A stretch of 64,000 bases of DNA from Lonicera japonica (Eukaryota > Streptophyta > Magnoliopsida > Dipsacales > Caprifoliaceae). Positions 43,009 through 56,300 of this stretch are shown one piece after another. The stretch spans positions 22,773,901-22,837,900 of the forward strand of contig CM038469.1 in the NCBI GenBank assembly GCA_021464415.1. The letters are read 5' to 3'. The position numbers were made by a program, and so were the translations under genes. The notes beneath the pieces are model-generated. The model saw only the letters and a program-made list of their open reading frames with translations, searched no databases and was not told the origin of the DNA. Within the stretch, counting starts at the first letter, position 1; each line of letters starts with the position of its first letter.

Positions 43009-43765
43009 TGATGTGATCTCGCCTAGTCCTCCATTATATTCAACCAAGGAAAAGTGTGAGTTACTAAATGGAGGCTTGATTATGCTCATGTGTAAGGATT
43101 GGGTGTGAAAATACAAGTGTCTAAACCTTGAATTAATCATACTAGGGGATGCAAGAAGCTTAAACGATAATCATGCATTCCATGGGGTTCCTAAAGATTG
43201 GGTGTGAAAGTTGAAGAGGTTAGAACAGCAAGGAGGCCCATTGGAATAATCTAAAAGATATTAATTTAAGTTGTTTTTAAATTATTGGGCTTCTTGAGTC
43301 TCATTATTCAATTAGGAATTAGAATTTGTAGTTTCCTTTTTCAATATTTTCCTTATTGTCTTATTATTAGTTTCCTTATTGTATTAGGATTATTCTAGAA
43401 GTTATTTCTTTTTTCTAAGTAGAATTATTTTCCTTATTATATAAGATTTCTAATTGTTTTGTTCTCATATTTAAAGGAGATGGATTCATTGTTTTAAGTA
43501 ATGTTTTGAAGATTAATAATATTGAGAGCTTTTTCTTTGTGTTCTTAAAGAACTTGTTGAACATGTTTAATAATTAATTCAATTGTTCTTGACTTATCAT
43601 TCAATTTTCCATCAATTGATTGTGGCGTTTTCGATCATACCAAGGTTCACATTTCTTTAAGCGTTGGGTTGAGGTTTTCACCTTCCATCTCTTTCGACAA
43701 ATTCCAAGGTTCTAGTCTATTTATAAACTACAAGTCAAGGATCCATTAGCTTGGCTAGGAAAGAC
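43009..43765 (+). repeat. D2 5' LTR, first part
   Basis: Aligned with 6685-7440 and 58214-58965. It stops at aagac (43761-43765), the target of C, and resumes at 47460-47476. The full LTR is about 774 bp. Confidence 0.75.
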
Positions 43766-46700
43766 TAGGACGCCCCGATTCCCGCTCTAAGATTTTCACC
43801 TTTGGGACCCGGTTAATCACGGATGCCATGTGCGACAGCGGGTTTAAAATATAAAAATCACAATTTTTAAAAACCTTTCCTTAAATAAGATATGATCCCA
43901 TCTAAAATCTCATTTTACAAAATCCCGGCATGTGGAGTTCGTTTAAAAGACAAACCAACCTGTGTTATTTAAAACCATTTCATACAAATGCATCCACAGC
44001 CAATCACATTTTAAATCTACTTCACGTCCAAAAACATTCACACCACTATACATAAAATACTATTTATACCATAAAACCGAAGTGGATAGTTTATAAAAAG
44101 TCTTATATACAATTCGATGAAGGCAAAACAATTATACAATATAGTCCTTCCTGTGGAAGGACTATAAATCAGTTTGGGGACGTTAGAGGCTTCTGGACTC
44201 ATAAACCACATTCCAACCTCGAAGCCTATCCTGCAAAACTGTTATAAAAGAGGGAATGAGCCAAATACGGGCTCAGTGGGAACTATATTGTTTTTATATA
44301 GAAAATACATACAACATACAAAAGCACGTGCAACATTGTATAGAAAATAAGTACTTTACTGTACTAGAATGGTTTAAAAACTATGCAATGTAATCCGCAA
44401 GCAAATGCATGCCGAACCCTGTCAAGACCCCTATCCTAGCCACGGAAGCTCTATCTGACTGACGAATCCCATCCGTAAATAATCCATAAAGTGAATTGGT
44501 CCTAAAGCTTGTATCGACTCTATTCCCCAACTATCTCGTGGCTACATCGGAGATCATTAACTATAAGCCAAGCATTCATCATTTTCTCTTTGTAGTTAGT
44601 GCATTATGACTGTCCGTGCTTGGCCAACTAATAGGCTCTACATCCTATTGTCTTTCTAGGTCAATATATTACGGTTTCCCTCAATTAGCTATAATTTGCG
44701 CTGTGGTTATTAATATATTATGTTCATTATGAAAAGACCATCCAAACTCGCAAACCATACGTATTCTCACACTTATCTATTGTATCTCTAAGGCCAATGG
44801 CTAAGAACACTTTCTGCTTTTGACATTAGTACATTATGAATGGCCATTGCTTCCTAAGTATGTTATGTCTCGTTGCCTCCTATCTGTGACGTTCTTAATA
44901 AGTGCACGGATCTTTTGAAGCAGTATATAATCAACAACACCATACGAGATATGATACAATACAATAATAATAATAATAATAATAACATCAATAATAATAA
45001 CACACATCACGTCACATTAGTCCGTATCATATCTCTTGTATAATGCCTCAGTTTCACCTTGCAGTCTGACCAGGCCCAGAACAATGAATCTAGTGAGTCC
45101 CGAATGGATCCAAGGCTCTTATCCATGTCTCCTCTAGGTGGGGTAGTGGCTCAGGGACTTGATTATCCAAGAAAGTCATTTGGAGATAACCATGCATGAC
45201 ATTTTCCCAGGAATAAACTTCAAATAGTTAACGAGGAGAACACCCGTACAAGCCTCCAACGACACCCGCGAGGAACTACACCAGGAGACACCCTAGTAAG
45301 GTGATGTCCGTTAGTAGCCCTGCTACTTCCCGGGGACTCACCATTGGGTAGGTAGTGGCACACGGGACCTGCTTCGTTTGCCAGGGAAACTCATCTAACC
45401 TAGAACACATAGTCCTGTGAGAAGGCAAGATACCAAGAGTGGGCTCTCCTTTGTGGGCAGCCACAACCACCGGCGGAGTCACCGACTTCATTTTTTCCGT
45501 GCACGGTTTAGGGAATTTGATCCAGGGACGGCAATAGGCTGCCCGTCTTTTAGCCACGCGGGAGCTACCCGGTGCTCGGTCCATCATATCCAGCCCATAT
45601 GTGTGATCGCGTCAATAACATAATATATCATATCCATTCATTCATACAATGAATATTATCAATCACATTATTATCACACATATGGCTATCCATATATAGA
45701 TACAATATACATTCGCCCACCATATTAATCATCATTAACAACGTCGTTAATCATTTCTATAAGCGTCGTCATCACGCTTATACTCCACAGGCATATCAAT
45801 CCATGATTATTCTCATATTAAGACAAACTAGCTCATTAATGGTGCATTGTATGCAAAGCTAGGGCCATTTGTGTTTAATGGTAGAGTTCTAGTCACAATG
45901 TCAAGCTAAACCATAACTATCGTATTTTTAGTCCAATCGTTGTACATACGGTGCACTAAGCTAGGTATGTACATATGGCCTTACCGAACTAGGCCCTGCC
46001 AAAGTATGTTTATTATATTATCAAGGAGTATCATGGCCATGTTCTAGTTACTAGTACCTCTCATGCTTCACACAAGGCGCTAAACTTAAAGTACGTTACT
46101 TATTACTCCACCCAAATGAATTTTTTAGTGTGGATACCATATATGTTACCCTACAATCGCAACTACAGGCATATTTATGTATTTCTATCCTTAATAACCC
46201 TTAATCGTCCATTGTATGCGCACAAAACCCAAAACCCCCACTTTATAGGTTAAGCATGTGAGTATAAGATGGGTTTTTGATGAATCATGTGATGTAAAAG
46301 TGAAAACATGTGTTTAATGCTTCAATCAAGTAATACAAGTAATATTCTATCAATATCTAACACTAATCGAAGACTAATCAAGCCCAACCCATTTTAATGC
46401 ATAGAACCTAGGATTTGTGAAGAAAATCCCTAATTTCTTTTAAAATCTCTAATGCAACAATCAAGGGTTTGAAGAAGAGTTTTAATAATAGTGTTCCGAC
46501 CTTAGTGAAGTCGATTCAGCGATTAGATGAAGCATAGAGGCCATCTCGAGAAACCCTAGCCCAAGCTCGAGCTCCAATGGAAGGAACCAAGGTTGGGGAT
46601 GATGAATAGTGTTTTAGGAGAAGGTTTGTGTGATTTGGAACTTCAATCTTTGATGGGTGATGAAAGATGAGTAGAAACCTCTCAAGAAACTCTCTCCCAC

Positions 46701-47454
46701 GAGCTCTCACATCTCTCTAACTCTTTCTAGAGTTGTGGCTCGAAAATAGGGAAGGGGGAGGCTTAAAATGACGTATAAATGGTGAAAATCGACCTTCTGG
46801 TGTTCTATGATCGATCATGGTCTCCCCCATGATCGATCATGGAGTCCACTGCCCACACATGCATTTTGGATCCGGAGCATTGTTCGTAATTTGGCCATAA
46901 CTTCTTGTTCGGGACTCCGATTTGGGTGATCTTTATGTCCACGGAAAGCTAACTCGAAGATCTACAACTTACTAAGAGGAAGTTACCCCAAACTCTGGCT
47001 AGATATTTCCCAGAAATTCTCCGAAGACAGCACTCTGCCAAAACGCTACCGAACGATCAAAATTTAATAACCAGCCTACTTCGCACGATGTTTTGACCAA
47101 CGAGGAGTCCGAATTAGACTTCGATTAAAACACAAACATTGTAGAATGTTATAAAATCTAGACATAGGCATAAACGGAAACCAAATCGGATAAAAGACGA
47201 GGAAGTTGTGATGCTCCAAAGTTAGCTAAAAACAAGAAATTGTGTAAGACCGAAACTTAAAATTTACAAGCCGGAATCGATTCGGACCACCCAAATCACT
47301 AAACGATCTCTCACATGAGTGTAAGGAGACTAAACTAACTAGTACAAAGTGTTAGAACACTACGAGGCTCCATGATTCGAGATTTCACCACCCGAGGTGA
47401 AATAAACGGATAAACGAAGGTGAATACAGTGGAATGAAAGTATGGGGTGTTACA
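43766..47454 (-). mobile_element. Solo LTR C (chromovirus-type, inverted)
   Basis: 3689 bp bounded by target duplication aagac (43761-43765 and 47455-47459). On the minus strand it runs from TGTAACACCCC to GGGGCGTCCTA (the usual CA end mutated). No coding region and no primer site or purine tract lie inside, so it is a solo LTR left by LTR-LTR recombination. It is homologous to 2673-5601 and, at its end, to 61750 onward. It carries two CCATGATCGATCATGG-type palindromes (46805-46842), the hairpin (44257-44275) and an (AAT)n run (about 44957-44999). Frames within it, such as 45276-45587, are not genes. Confidence 0.88.
46805..46842. promoter_or_regulatory. Palindrome pair CCATGATCGATCATGG in LTR C
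   Basis: Copies at 46805-46820 (one mismatch) and 46827-46842 (perfect), the same motif as in the T1 LTR although the surrounding LTR sequences differ strongly. Confidence 0.6.
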
Positions 47455-47477
47455 AAGACGATCCAGGATCACATCAT

Positions 47478-47490
47478 TGGTATCAGAGCA
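47478..47490 (+). other. D2 primer binding site (initiator Met tRNA)
   Basis: TGGTATCAGAGCA two bases after the LTR end catca, a full match to the usual plant iMet primer site. Confidence 0.88.
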
Positions 47491-48287
47491 ACTTTTATAT
47501 CCAGGTTTTCTATCTTTAATTTCTTGTTATTTCAATTTCGTAGTAAATTCTTCAATCCCTAGATCTTTATTCTTGTGAAGCTTATTCCGAATCTGTGTTA
47601 GGGTTTATAAAAAAAATTGCGTGAACAGTAATCGTGAACAGTACTTGATGATCAATGTTGATGAACAGTGCGCATGAATAGTAATCGCGTGAACAGTAAT
47701 TGCGCATGCTTCATCGAATAGGATTTTAATTGCTATGAACTTTTGCACTATTGTTGAAATTAAATATTCCCGTTGAACCCTAGAAAATCCGCATAGTATT
47801 CAATCATTAGGGTTTGCTGATCCTTGTTACATCTTTATTATAGTTGGGATTCTTATTTTTTTTTTCTTTGTACTTTGTTTTATTTTGGTTGGGAAATTTA
47901 GAAAACTATAGGATATTTGATTTGTGTCATAAATTAGGGATTGATTGTTGCTTATCGCTTGGAAGTCTGCTTGCATTACTCTAGCAATTCTAGAAATTCA
48001 TTTGGCTCATTAATATTGCTAGAAATTGGTTTCTTTTAGTCCTTAGTATTACATTGTGAATGTACTCAATCTAATTGTTGGGTGTGCGATTGGTTGTTGG
48101 GGACTTGCGATATATTTATATTATTCAACTTGTTTTAAAAGTTCCACAGAGTAAAATTGTGAGTATATCATTATTTGTTTGACAAATACAAGTAGAAAAA
48201 TCAGAGTGACATCAATCAAGCGAAACACGTAAGGGAGTGTTGTGAGAAATTTATTTTCTTTATACTAATCTTTGTTTTGCAGCAAGA
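47491..48287 (+). other. D2 leader
   Basis: AT-rich and without a gene. At 47621-47700 the phrase gtgaacagtaat and variants (tgaacagt, tgaatagt) occur five times, giving a short repeat in the leader. Confidence 0.5.
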
Positions 48288-48572
48288 ATGTCTTATTTTA
48301 ATTTAAAGCATCATGAAAGTTGGTGTGATGAGGAGTTTAAAAGGGATAGTTCACAAGTAAGAAATCTAGAAATTAGACGATGCAAGCGGTTAAGTGAAAC
48401 TCCTAATGGGGGAAGGAGAAAACAAAATTTGGGTAGTAGCACGAAAAAGGCTTCCTCGTTTGATGATGAGGATTGTTCTAAATTTAACGAATTGTTTACC
48501 AAAGCTTATGAGGAGTTTAAGAGTAGGGGAAGTTTTGTGCCAAACCAAATTGAAGAGCATGACGTAAAATGA
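48288..48572 (+). pseudogene. D2 first open frame, possible gag N-terminal remnant
   Basis: 94 codons from ATG 48288, the first after the primer site that gives a hydrophilic protein (MSYFNLKHHESWCDEEFKRD). It is rich in Lys, Glu and Ser, with no zinc knuckle or capsid motif. Its place just after the leader suggests a gag relic. I do not recognise the family. Confidence 0.4.
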
Positions 48573-48590
48573 GAATTCCTAGCTAAGTGT

Positions 48591-49133
48591 GGTGACCCAA
48601 GTACGCGAGCAAATGTGTTTCAAACTAGATGTCTCTTGCAAGACAAGGCATGTATTTTGATAATTTATGGGAAAGTTTGCACGAACTTTGCTAGCGTAAT
48701 AATGATTAAGAAATTGAGGCTGCTTACGATCAAGCATCCCTGTCCTTAGAAGTTGTGATGGTTAAATTTTAATGGAGAAATAAGGGTGGACGAGCAAGTG
48801 CTTATTTCATTTAGCATTGGGAAGTACAAGGATGATGTTTTATGCGATGTGATTCTAATGCAAGCCGGCCACATGATTTTGGGTCGACAATGGCAGCTTG
48901 ATAGGCAATTCAATTATAACAGCGTTTTCAATAAAAACTCTTTCAAGATGAATGATCAAACAATTACTCTTATTCCATTGCCACTAAACCAAGCTCATAA
49001 AGATCAATTGAGATTGCAAAGAGAGAGTGAGCAAAGGAGAGAAAGCGAGCAAAAGAAAAGGAGAGAGAGTGGTGAGAGGAAAAGAAAAAGAGCGAAGATG
49101 AAAAGAACTCGAGAGAAAAATAAAAGAGAGTGA
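48591..49133 (+). pseudogene. D2 aspartic protease remnant (catalytic Asp lost)
   Basis: One frame reads CLLQDKACILIIYGKVCTNFAS, then LRLLTIKHPCP, two stops (near 48748 and 48757), WLNFNGEIRVDEQVLISFSI, LCDVILMQAGHMILGRQWQL and a long Lys/Arg/Glu-rich tail. The order matches retropepsins of Ty3/gypsy elements that read IIDSGSCTNVAS at the active site. Here Tyr-Gly-Lys-Val replaces the Asp-Ser-Gly-Ser core, so it cannot be active. No reverse transcriptase follows. The C-terminal half has a homologue in D1 (5602-5804). Confidence 0.65.
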
Positions 49134-49174
49134 TGAAAAGAGAGGTTGAGCTAAAAGAGAGATAAAAGGAAATT

Positions 49175-49876
49175 TTGGTGGCCTCTAGTAAGAATGAGTC
49201 TGAGGGGAGACAAAAGAATTGTTCTGCAAAAATGAGTGGGGAGATATTTTTAAATACTAACAAATTTAACCCGGATTGCAATATTTCTATTTTGTCTTCA
49301 TTGCAGGAAATCAAAGCTCAACACCATGGAAGAATTGAGTGGGAACAGGAACAACAAGTTTTAGAGCAAAGTGTTGATGAACTTAAATTGGAAAGTTGTT
49401 TCCTAAAGAAGCTTATGGGATTCAAAACTGAGCGTGGATTGTTTGAATGGGTAACTAACTCTTTGAATTTGAATAATACTTTTATGAGTTTAAAGAATCA
49501 AATTTTTTAGCCATTCTTGGGAACAATTGTTTTGAAAGATTTTGATCATTGGAATGTCTCACTGTCATGTAGCCATCGTAGTTTGAATTGTTACTTACAG
49601 ATTAGTTTGAATGATCAATTGCTTATGACGAGTTTTGATGTGCTAACTACTAACCTCAAAAAGTGCACTCTCGGCACGAGTGAGACTATGCTTCTTTGCT
49701 TTGATGAGAGTGTTGTAGGTAAGCCGGATTTAGCAGGGGAGTTGAGTAGCATGGTAGCCGTGGAGCTTGATAAGTTCAAAAAGAATGCGAAGATTAATTG
49801 CAGAGGAGAGCAAGAAATTTCCAAGACAGCCATGGAAGCGAGGAGGATATTTTCGAAGGAAAAGGAAAATATTTAA
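49175..49876 (+). pseudogene. D2 downstream frame of unknown function
   Basis: A single frame of 233 codons with one in-frame TAG (49508-49510). It is hydrophilic, with EQEQQVLEQSVDELKLE coiled-coil character, and contains SLNCYLQISLNDQL and MVAVELDKFKKNAK. Part of it is conserved in D1 (5942-6145, and again around 6180-6330). I do not recognise the family; it stands where reverse transcriptase would begin. Confidence 0.45.
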
Positions 49877-50063
49877 GCCGAAAGACCGAAACTTTTGATA
49901 AATGAAGTGGAGTACATGGATTTCATCAGAACGAATCGTTATGACTTTCATCCAAATTATCAGTCGGGAAGCTTTCTCCATTAACTAAGGACCATCAAGT
50001 TGAAACATGACCTCAAGTTCGAAGAATTCCGTTTGTCAAAGAAGGTCAAGCAACGACAGCATT

Positions 50064-53000
50064 TGTAACACCCCCGCCTTAATGTACAGGTTAACACCTG
50101 TAATTAAGACCTGGAGCGTTACTAACCTATCTTAATAGGACTAAGATAGGTATGTAGAGGGAAATAAGTCAACAACAATAGATATAACAAATATCACAAT
50201 GCATAGGGTATCAAATATATTATACATTCTAACATGTATTATATACATACAATCCAAGATATACATATAGTATCAGAGCCTCTATATCGTCCCTGACCCT
50301 GTCGTATCCTTGTCCTCGTGGGACTCGTGAGTACCTACAATGTTTTAAAGAAAAAAAAAAAACTCGGGGTGAGCCATTTGCTCATTAGGGGGAATACAGG
50401 TCGTAAATTCAAAAACAAGTTTATAAACATATCTTTTAAACCATGTTAATATCAATAATATCAACAGAAAATCCAAAATTCATCAAGTGATCATGCATGA
50501 ACGTGCTAATGCAGGTTACCTCCCGTGTCAACCGATTACCGTATAATAGAAAGCCTGAGTGATGACTAGATTCCATTGTTGCCAAGATATCACAACCTGG
50601 GATCAATTGTCCCAATCTTACACAGGTATAGAGAACAATAGCCCTGGGATCATTCACTCCGATTCCATATAAATACAGATAATCGCAAAATCATAGTGCC
50701 TTGCAAATTTGCCTAGGTTCCCTGGCTCCACACCGGTGGCTTATAGGCGGCCAAACGTTGCTCCCCCAGGGATTTAGGGCTTTTCAACCCAATGGCACCG
50801 AGCCCTGCCTATTTTTCCATCCCGGCAAGCGCTATACATTCAATTCATTTTTGGATTTCCAAGAGCCACCAGCTCTTCAGTACATAGATAAATGATACAA
50901 GCCTCTGAGAAACAGATACTTGAACAAGAGTCATAAGCCATAATAGAGCCTCCATGCCTTTTGAAAGTTGTCGAGCTTCCGGTTGACACCATAGTAACAT
51001 ATAATATGCATATCATGATGCTAATTATCCACATGAAGCAAATTATGCCATATATACTTTACCAAGTTCAACCACATATCCCTTGGCATAAAAAGTTCAC
51101 AAATAAATCACTTTTATCAACCATGTCGTAGATATATCGCCAAGGGTATTGTGAGAATCTGGACCTCTGACTCTCGAGAAGAATCCTCGTTCTCGGTTTT
51201 CTTTATTTTTGAAGGAAAATGTGTTTTATAGAGTCGCCACTTTGTTTTACAAGAATACAAACAAAAAGATCGTACGAAGGATAACTCGAAAATGAACTAT
51301 CTTTCATACGTTTGAAACCAAAGTTTAAAATATACTTTGCTAGGGTTCGAAAACTACGTTACGAATTGGGAAGGTGTTAGGCATCCAATCCGCCCTTTCG
51401 GTCTCTTAATGGACCATGTATCTAATTCCTATTTTAGATATATTGCAAGTAGTTTGAATAATTTTCAGAATAGTCCTTTTCGGATAAATTCAGTTTAAAA
51501 TAGTATTTTTGAAATTAGACTCGAGCTTTGCGAGCGCCTACGTATTCATTCATAGAATGAAATCAGAGTCTCGTAGTTCCTTTCTTTCGGAAATTGTTTT
51601 TGTATTTTTGTTTTGTTTTGAAAGCGTGTCAAAACAGGTTTTAGATTTCTTTTAAAACTTTAAAAGGACTAGTTTAGAAAATAGTGAACTTCTTTGCAAG
51701 TTATCTAACTTTTTGTATTAAAAATGAATTTAAATGCAGTATTAAAATTCAGGAGAGTTGTAGGAAGACGTACCTGATGCGCTTGAAGAAGAAATGAGAA
51801 CCTTGCCTTGATTGCTCATTTCTCTCTCTAGACTTTCTCTTACTAGCCTTCTCTCTTTCTAATTTTCTCTCTCTTGAATTTCTTTAAAAGAAAAGACTCT
51901 CTAATAATTTTGATAGAATTTCACCTTATTAAAACACTAGTGAGTGTTGATGATCCCAAATGAGAGCCCAAGGGTCCTATTTATAGCAAAAATCCCGCCA
52001 AAAATGCTTCAAAAGAAGCCAGCCGCAGGGGGTGCGGTTAGGGCCTGCGGTTGGAGCGTGCGGCTGGGGCGTGCAGGTCGATCCCTGTCCTAGTAAGTGA
52101 AGAGGCAACAAAGTTTGTATCAAACTCTCATCGGATCCAAAGTTAGAGTCTTTCCTAACAGTCTTCTATATGCATGATGACTCAACACTAAATGCATTAT
52201 GCTTATTTTATGAGAAAACCAGTATTCGCACGAGTCGTGGATTGGGGTGTTCACAGGTATCTTATTTAGTCCAAACAACTCTTTATATCTAGTACACATG
52301 GCATATTGTGCCTCCAATCATATATTCAATACCACACATATCATGCAACATCATAAAATATATATATATATACATTTAACTTTCTAACTTTATATAAGTC
52401 AAACGCATGAATTGTCAAGTAATAAATTCATTTTATCGGGTTTTGAAAGTAAGAAAACCCCTACCTCAATTTATGAGTGAAAAATAAGAAAGAAATTTGA
52501 TGCTTCAAGCCTTCCCCAAAGAATCCTCAAGCTAGAAGATGATGAATAGTAAGCTAGGAGGTGTTTCGGATGATTTTTGATGTTTAATCCTTCGATCGGG
52601 AGTGAAAATAGGTAAGGATCACTCAAGAACACCTATCTTTCTCTCTCTAGAACTCTCTAGAGTTTAGTGGAAGAGGTTGGGTCGAAAATGGGTGAAAAAG
52701 GGCTTAAAACGAGCTTTAATCCATTTTAAGTCGGTTGCTACAGTAACGCGCGCATATTTTTTTGTTCTGGAGCACTGTTTTTGTTTTAGCCATAACTTTT
52801 GACTCGGAACTCCGATTGAGGTGTTATTTATATACACCAAAAGGTAATTCAAAGATATACAACTTCGTAAGAGGAAGTTTTTCCAAATTATGGACACATT
52901 TTTCTCAGAAATTCTCCGAAGACGGCGCTCTGCCTAAACGCTATTAAACAACCAGAATTTAGCGATGGGCCTACTTCGCGCCCTATTTTGACCTACGAGG

Positions 53001-53269
53001 AGTGCGAATTAGCTTTCGGCCAAAAATTGAAAGTTGTAGAATGATAGAAATACTAGACACACGCGTAAGTAAAACTTTAATCGAATAAGTAACGGAGGAA
53101 TTACAATAGCCCAAAGTTAGCTCGAATTAACGAATCACAAATAACCCAAAACTTCCTATTTTCCAACCGAAATTGATTCGGACCACCTGACTCATCAAAC
53201 AATCATTCTCATATATATATAAGAGTTAATATAACATAATTAACATTAATTAAAATACAGGATGCTAAA
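50064..53269 (-). repeat. Element E 3' LTR, with a solo B-type LTR inside
   Basis: In element orientation it runs from 53269 (tttagcatcc, where the 5' LTR has tgtagcatcc) to 50064 (GGGGGTGTTACA). Without the insertion at 51150-52255 it is about 2.1 kb. It carries a short form of the hairpin (50370-50384). Open frames are absent apart from short chance ones. Confidence 0.8.
51150..52255 (-). mobile_element. Solo LTR of the B family (inverted)
   Basis: 1106 bp, target duplication ggtat (51145-51149 and 52256-52260). The reverse complement runs from TGTGAACACCCC to tctcaca and matches the LTR of B along U5 and R, including the gactctataaaacac segment near 51220. Its U3 palindrome block is largely missing, with only degenerate ccgcagg/tgcgg copies near 52020-52075, which explains the shorter length. 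Confidence 0.85.
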
Positions 53270-53318
53270 ATCTCTCCCACTAAATAAAATTTCGCCCTCG
53301 AAATTTAGAGATTACATA

Positions 53319-56300
53319 TTAATTAAACAACTCTGGAAATTTTCCACGTATTTCCGTTTCTAACTCCCACGTCACCTCCTCGGCTCCGTGATGAAACCAC
53401 AAGACCTTCACTAATGGGATAATTTTCTTACGTAGCACCTGATCTCGATGGTCTAAAATTTGTATCGGGCGGGTCTCGTATGTTCCGTCATCTATGACCT
53501 CGAGATTTTCCCATTGAACTATGTGGGAAGGATAATGTAAGTATCGGCATAGCATTTATACATGGAAGACATTGTGTACATTAGACAACTGCGGCGGCAA
53601 GGCTAGATGATATGAAACATTCCCGATACGTTCGAGAATCTTGAAAGCCCCAATGTATCGAGGAGATAGCTTTCTTTTACTACCAAACAGCGTAATACCA
53701 AAACGAGGTTTGGTTTTCAAGGACACATGGTTGCCAACTTCGAATTCCAATTGACGATGGCACTTATCGGCATAACTTTTCTGCCGACTCTGAGTGGTAT
53801 GGAGATGTTGTTGAATGGTTTTAATCTTTTCGGTAATTTGCTCTACCAACTCCGGACCTAACAAGGTTCTCTCCCTGACTTCATACGAACAAACCGGGGA
53901 TCTACATGGACGACCGCAAAGGGCTTCGTAAGGCGCCATGCCTATACTAGCCTTGAAGCAATTGTTATATACAAACTCGACTAATGGCAGGTGCTCTATC
54001 CAGTTTCCTCGAGAATCGAGGACACACGCTCTCAACATATCTTCAGGTATTTGGATAACCCTCTCAGATTGGCCATCGGTCTGCGGGTGGAATGCCGTAC
54101 TAAATTTTCACTGTGTTCCCAAAGCCCTTTGGAGACTTTCCCAAAATTGAGATGTAAAACGAGGATCTCGATCTGATACAATAGTCAACGAAACCCCATG
54201 GAGTTTAACTATCTCCTGAACATAAAGTTTTCCCAAACCTTCCACATTTTGGTTGTTCTGGATGGGGAGGAAGTCAGCAGACTTCGTCAATCTATCGACA
54301 ACCACCCAAATTGTATCTTGACCCCCTAATGCCTTCGGTAACCCCGAAACGAAATCCATGGTAACATGTTCCCACTTCCACTCGGGAATGGGTAATGGCT
54401 GAAGTTGTCCTGCAGGCCTTTGGTGCTCGGCCGTCACTAGTTGACACGTCATACACTTATTCACAAAATTCGCGACATATTTCTTCATGCCACTCCACCA
54501 GAAATTTCGACATAAGTCCTAGTACATCTTTGTACCACCGGGATAAATAGAAAATTTAGAATGGTGAGCTTCACTTAGAATTTCATTCCTAAGTTCTGGG
54601 TTGTTCGGCACTACTAGTCTGTCCTGGACTCGAATTCCACCATCGGTCTCAAGTTTATACCCACCGTATTCGGCTTCCGTAGCCAAATGATCACGTATTA
54701 CCTGAAAAGCTTCATCTACCCATTGAGCATCTATCACCCATTATTGGATTGCAGGTTGGGCAATCATGTTATACAAATAAACTCGATTCTCATCACGATT
54801 CACCATCAGGTTATATCGTTGCAACTCTTCTCTTAACCTCCATTCCCGACACCGTAATGCGGCTAACGACCCTTGAGATTTTCGGCTTAAGGCATCGGCT
54901 ACCACATTAGCCTTATTGAAGAGTAAAGTCATAATCTTTCAAATACTCTACCCACCGATGTTGCCTAAGGTTCAAATCTTTCTGGGTAAAAATATACTTC
55001 AGGCTCTTATGATCATAATAGAGTTCAAATCTTTCGCCATATAAGTAATGACGCCAGATTTTTAAAGCAAAGACAATAGCTGCTAACTCTAAATCATGAG
55101 TGGGATAGTTTTTCTCATGTTGCTTGAGTTGTCGAGAAGCATAAGCAACCACATGATTCATTCCACACGAACTGAATGCCCTTGTGAGTTAGGCGAGTTA
55201 ACGGTAAAGCTATACGGGAGAAATCTTTGACAAACTGACGATAGTACCCAGCCAAACCCAAGAAACTCCTGACTTTGGTAACATTTCGAGGCCTATCCCA
55301 CTTTAGGACTGCTTTTACTTTTGTCGGGTTTACGGAGATACCCTCTCTTGAGACGACGTGTCCCTAATTTGACTTCCAACATCCAGAAGTCACACTTGCT
55401 AAGCTTAGCATATAGCTTATGGTCTTGAAGAACTTGAAGAGCCAAGCGAAGATGATCCTCATGCTCCTCATCGGACTTAAAATAGATAAGAATATCGTCA
55501 ATGAAAACTACCATGAACTAATCAAGACACGGACGGTATAAATGATTCATTAGGTCCATAAATGCCGCTGGCGCATTCGTCAACCCGAATGGCATTACCA
55601 GGAACTCATAATGCCCATAACTAGTACGAAAGGCCGTCTTCGAAATGTCTTCCTCTCGGACTAACATTTGGTGATAGCCTGATCGAAGATCAATCTTAGA
55701 AAATATGTCAGCACCTTGCAATTGATCAAACAAATCATTGATTCGAGGCAACAGATACTTGTTCTTAATAGTGACTCGATTCGGCTGTCGATAATCTATA
55801 CATAACCGCAAATACCCATCTTGCTTCTTAGCAAATAGAACAGGTGCGCCCCACGGAGATACACTAGGTCTGATGAACCCTTTCCGTAATAATTCATCAA
55901 TTTGAGTTTTCAGCTGCTTCAACTCAGCAAGAGCCATATGATATGGAGCTAGAGATATAGGCGCAGTTCCTGGAACAATATCAATAGAGAAGTCCACCTC
56001 TCGATGTGGGGGTAGACCCGGAAGATCATCGGGGAACACGTCAAGAAAATCCCTAACCACTGGAAGATCAGAAGGACGAGGATTTCCATCCTCTCGTGCT
56101 ACAATGCTGGCCAACCACCCAAAGTAACTCCGTTGTTCTTTGGGTTTAAAATATGCACACGGGACAAGTGACTTGGGTTCACATTGAAAAGTCAAAATCT
56201 CACTATCTGATAGTAGAATTATTACACGATGTCTAGAACAATTAATTACCGCGCGGAAAGTAGCTAACCAATCCATTCCCAGTATAAGATCATAATCCTA

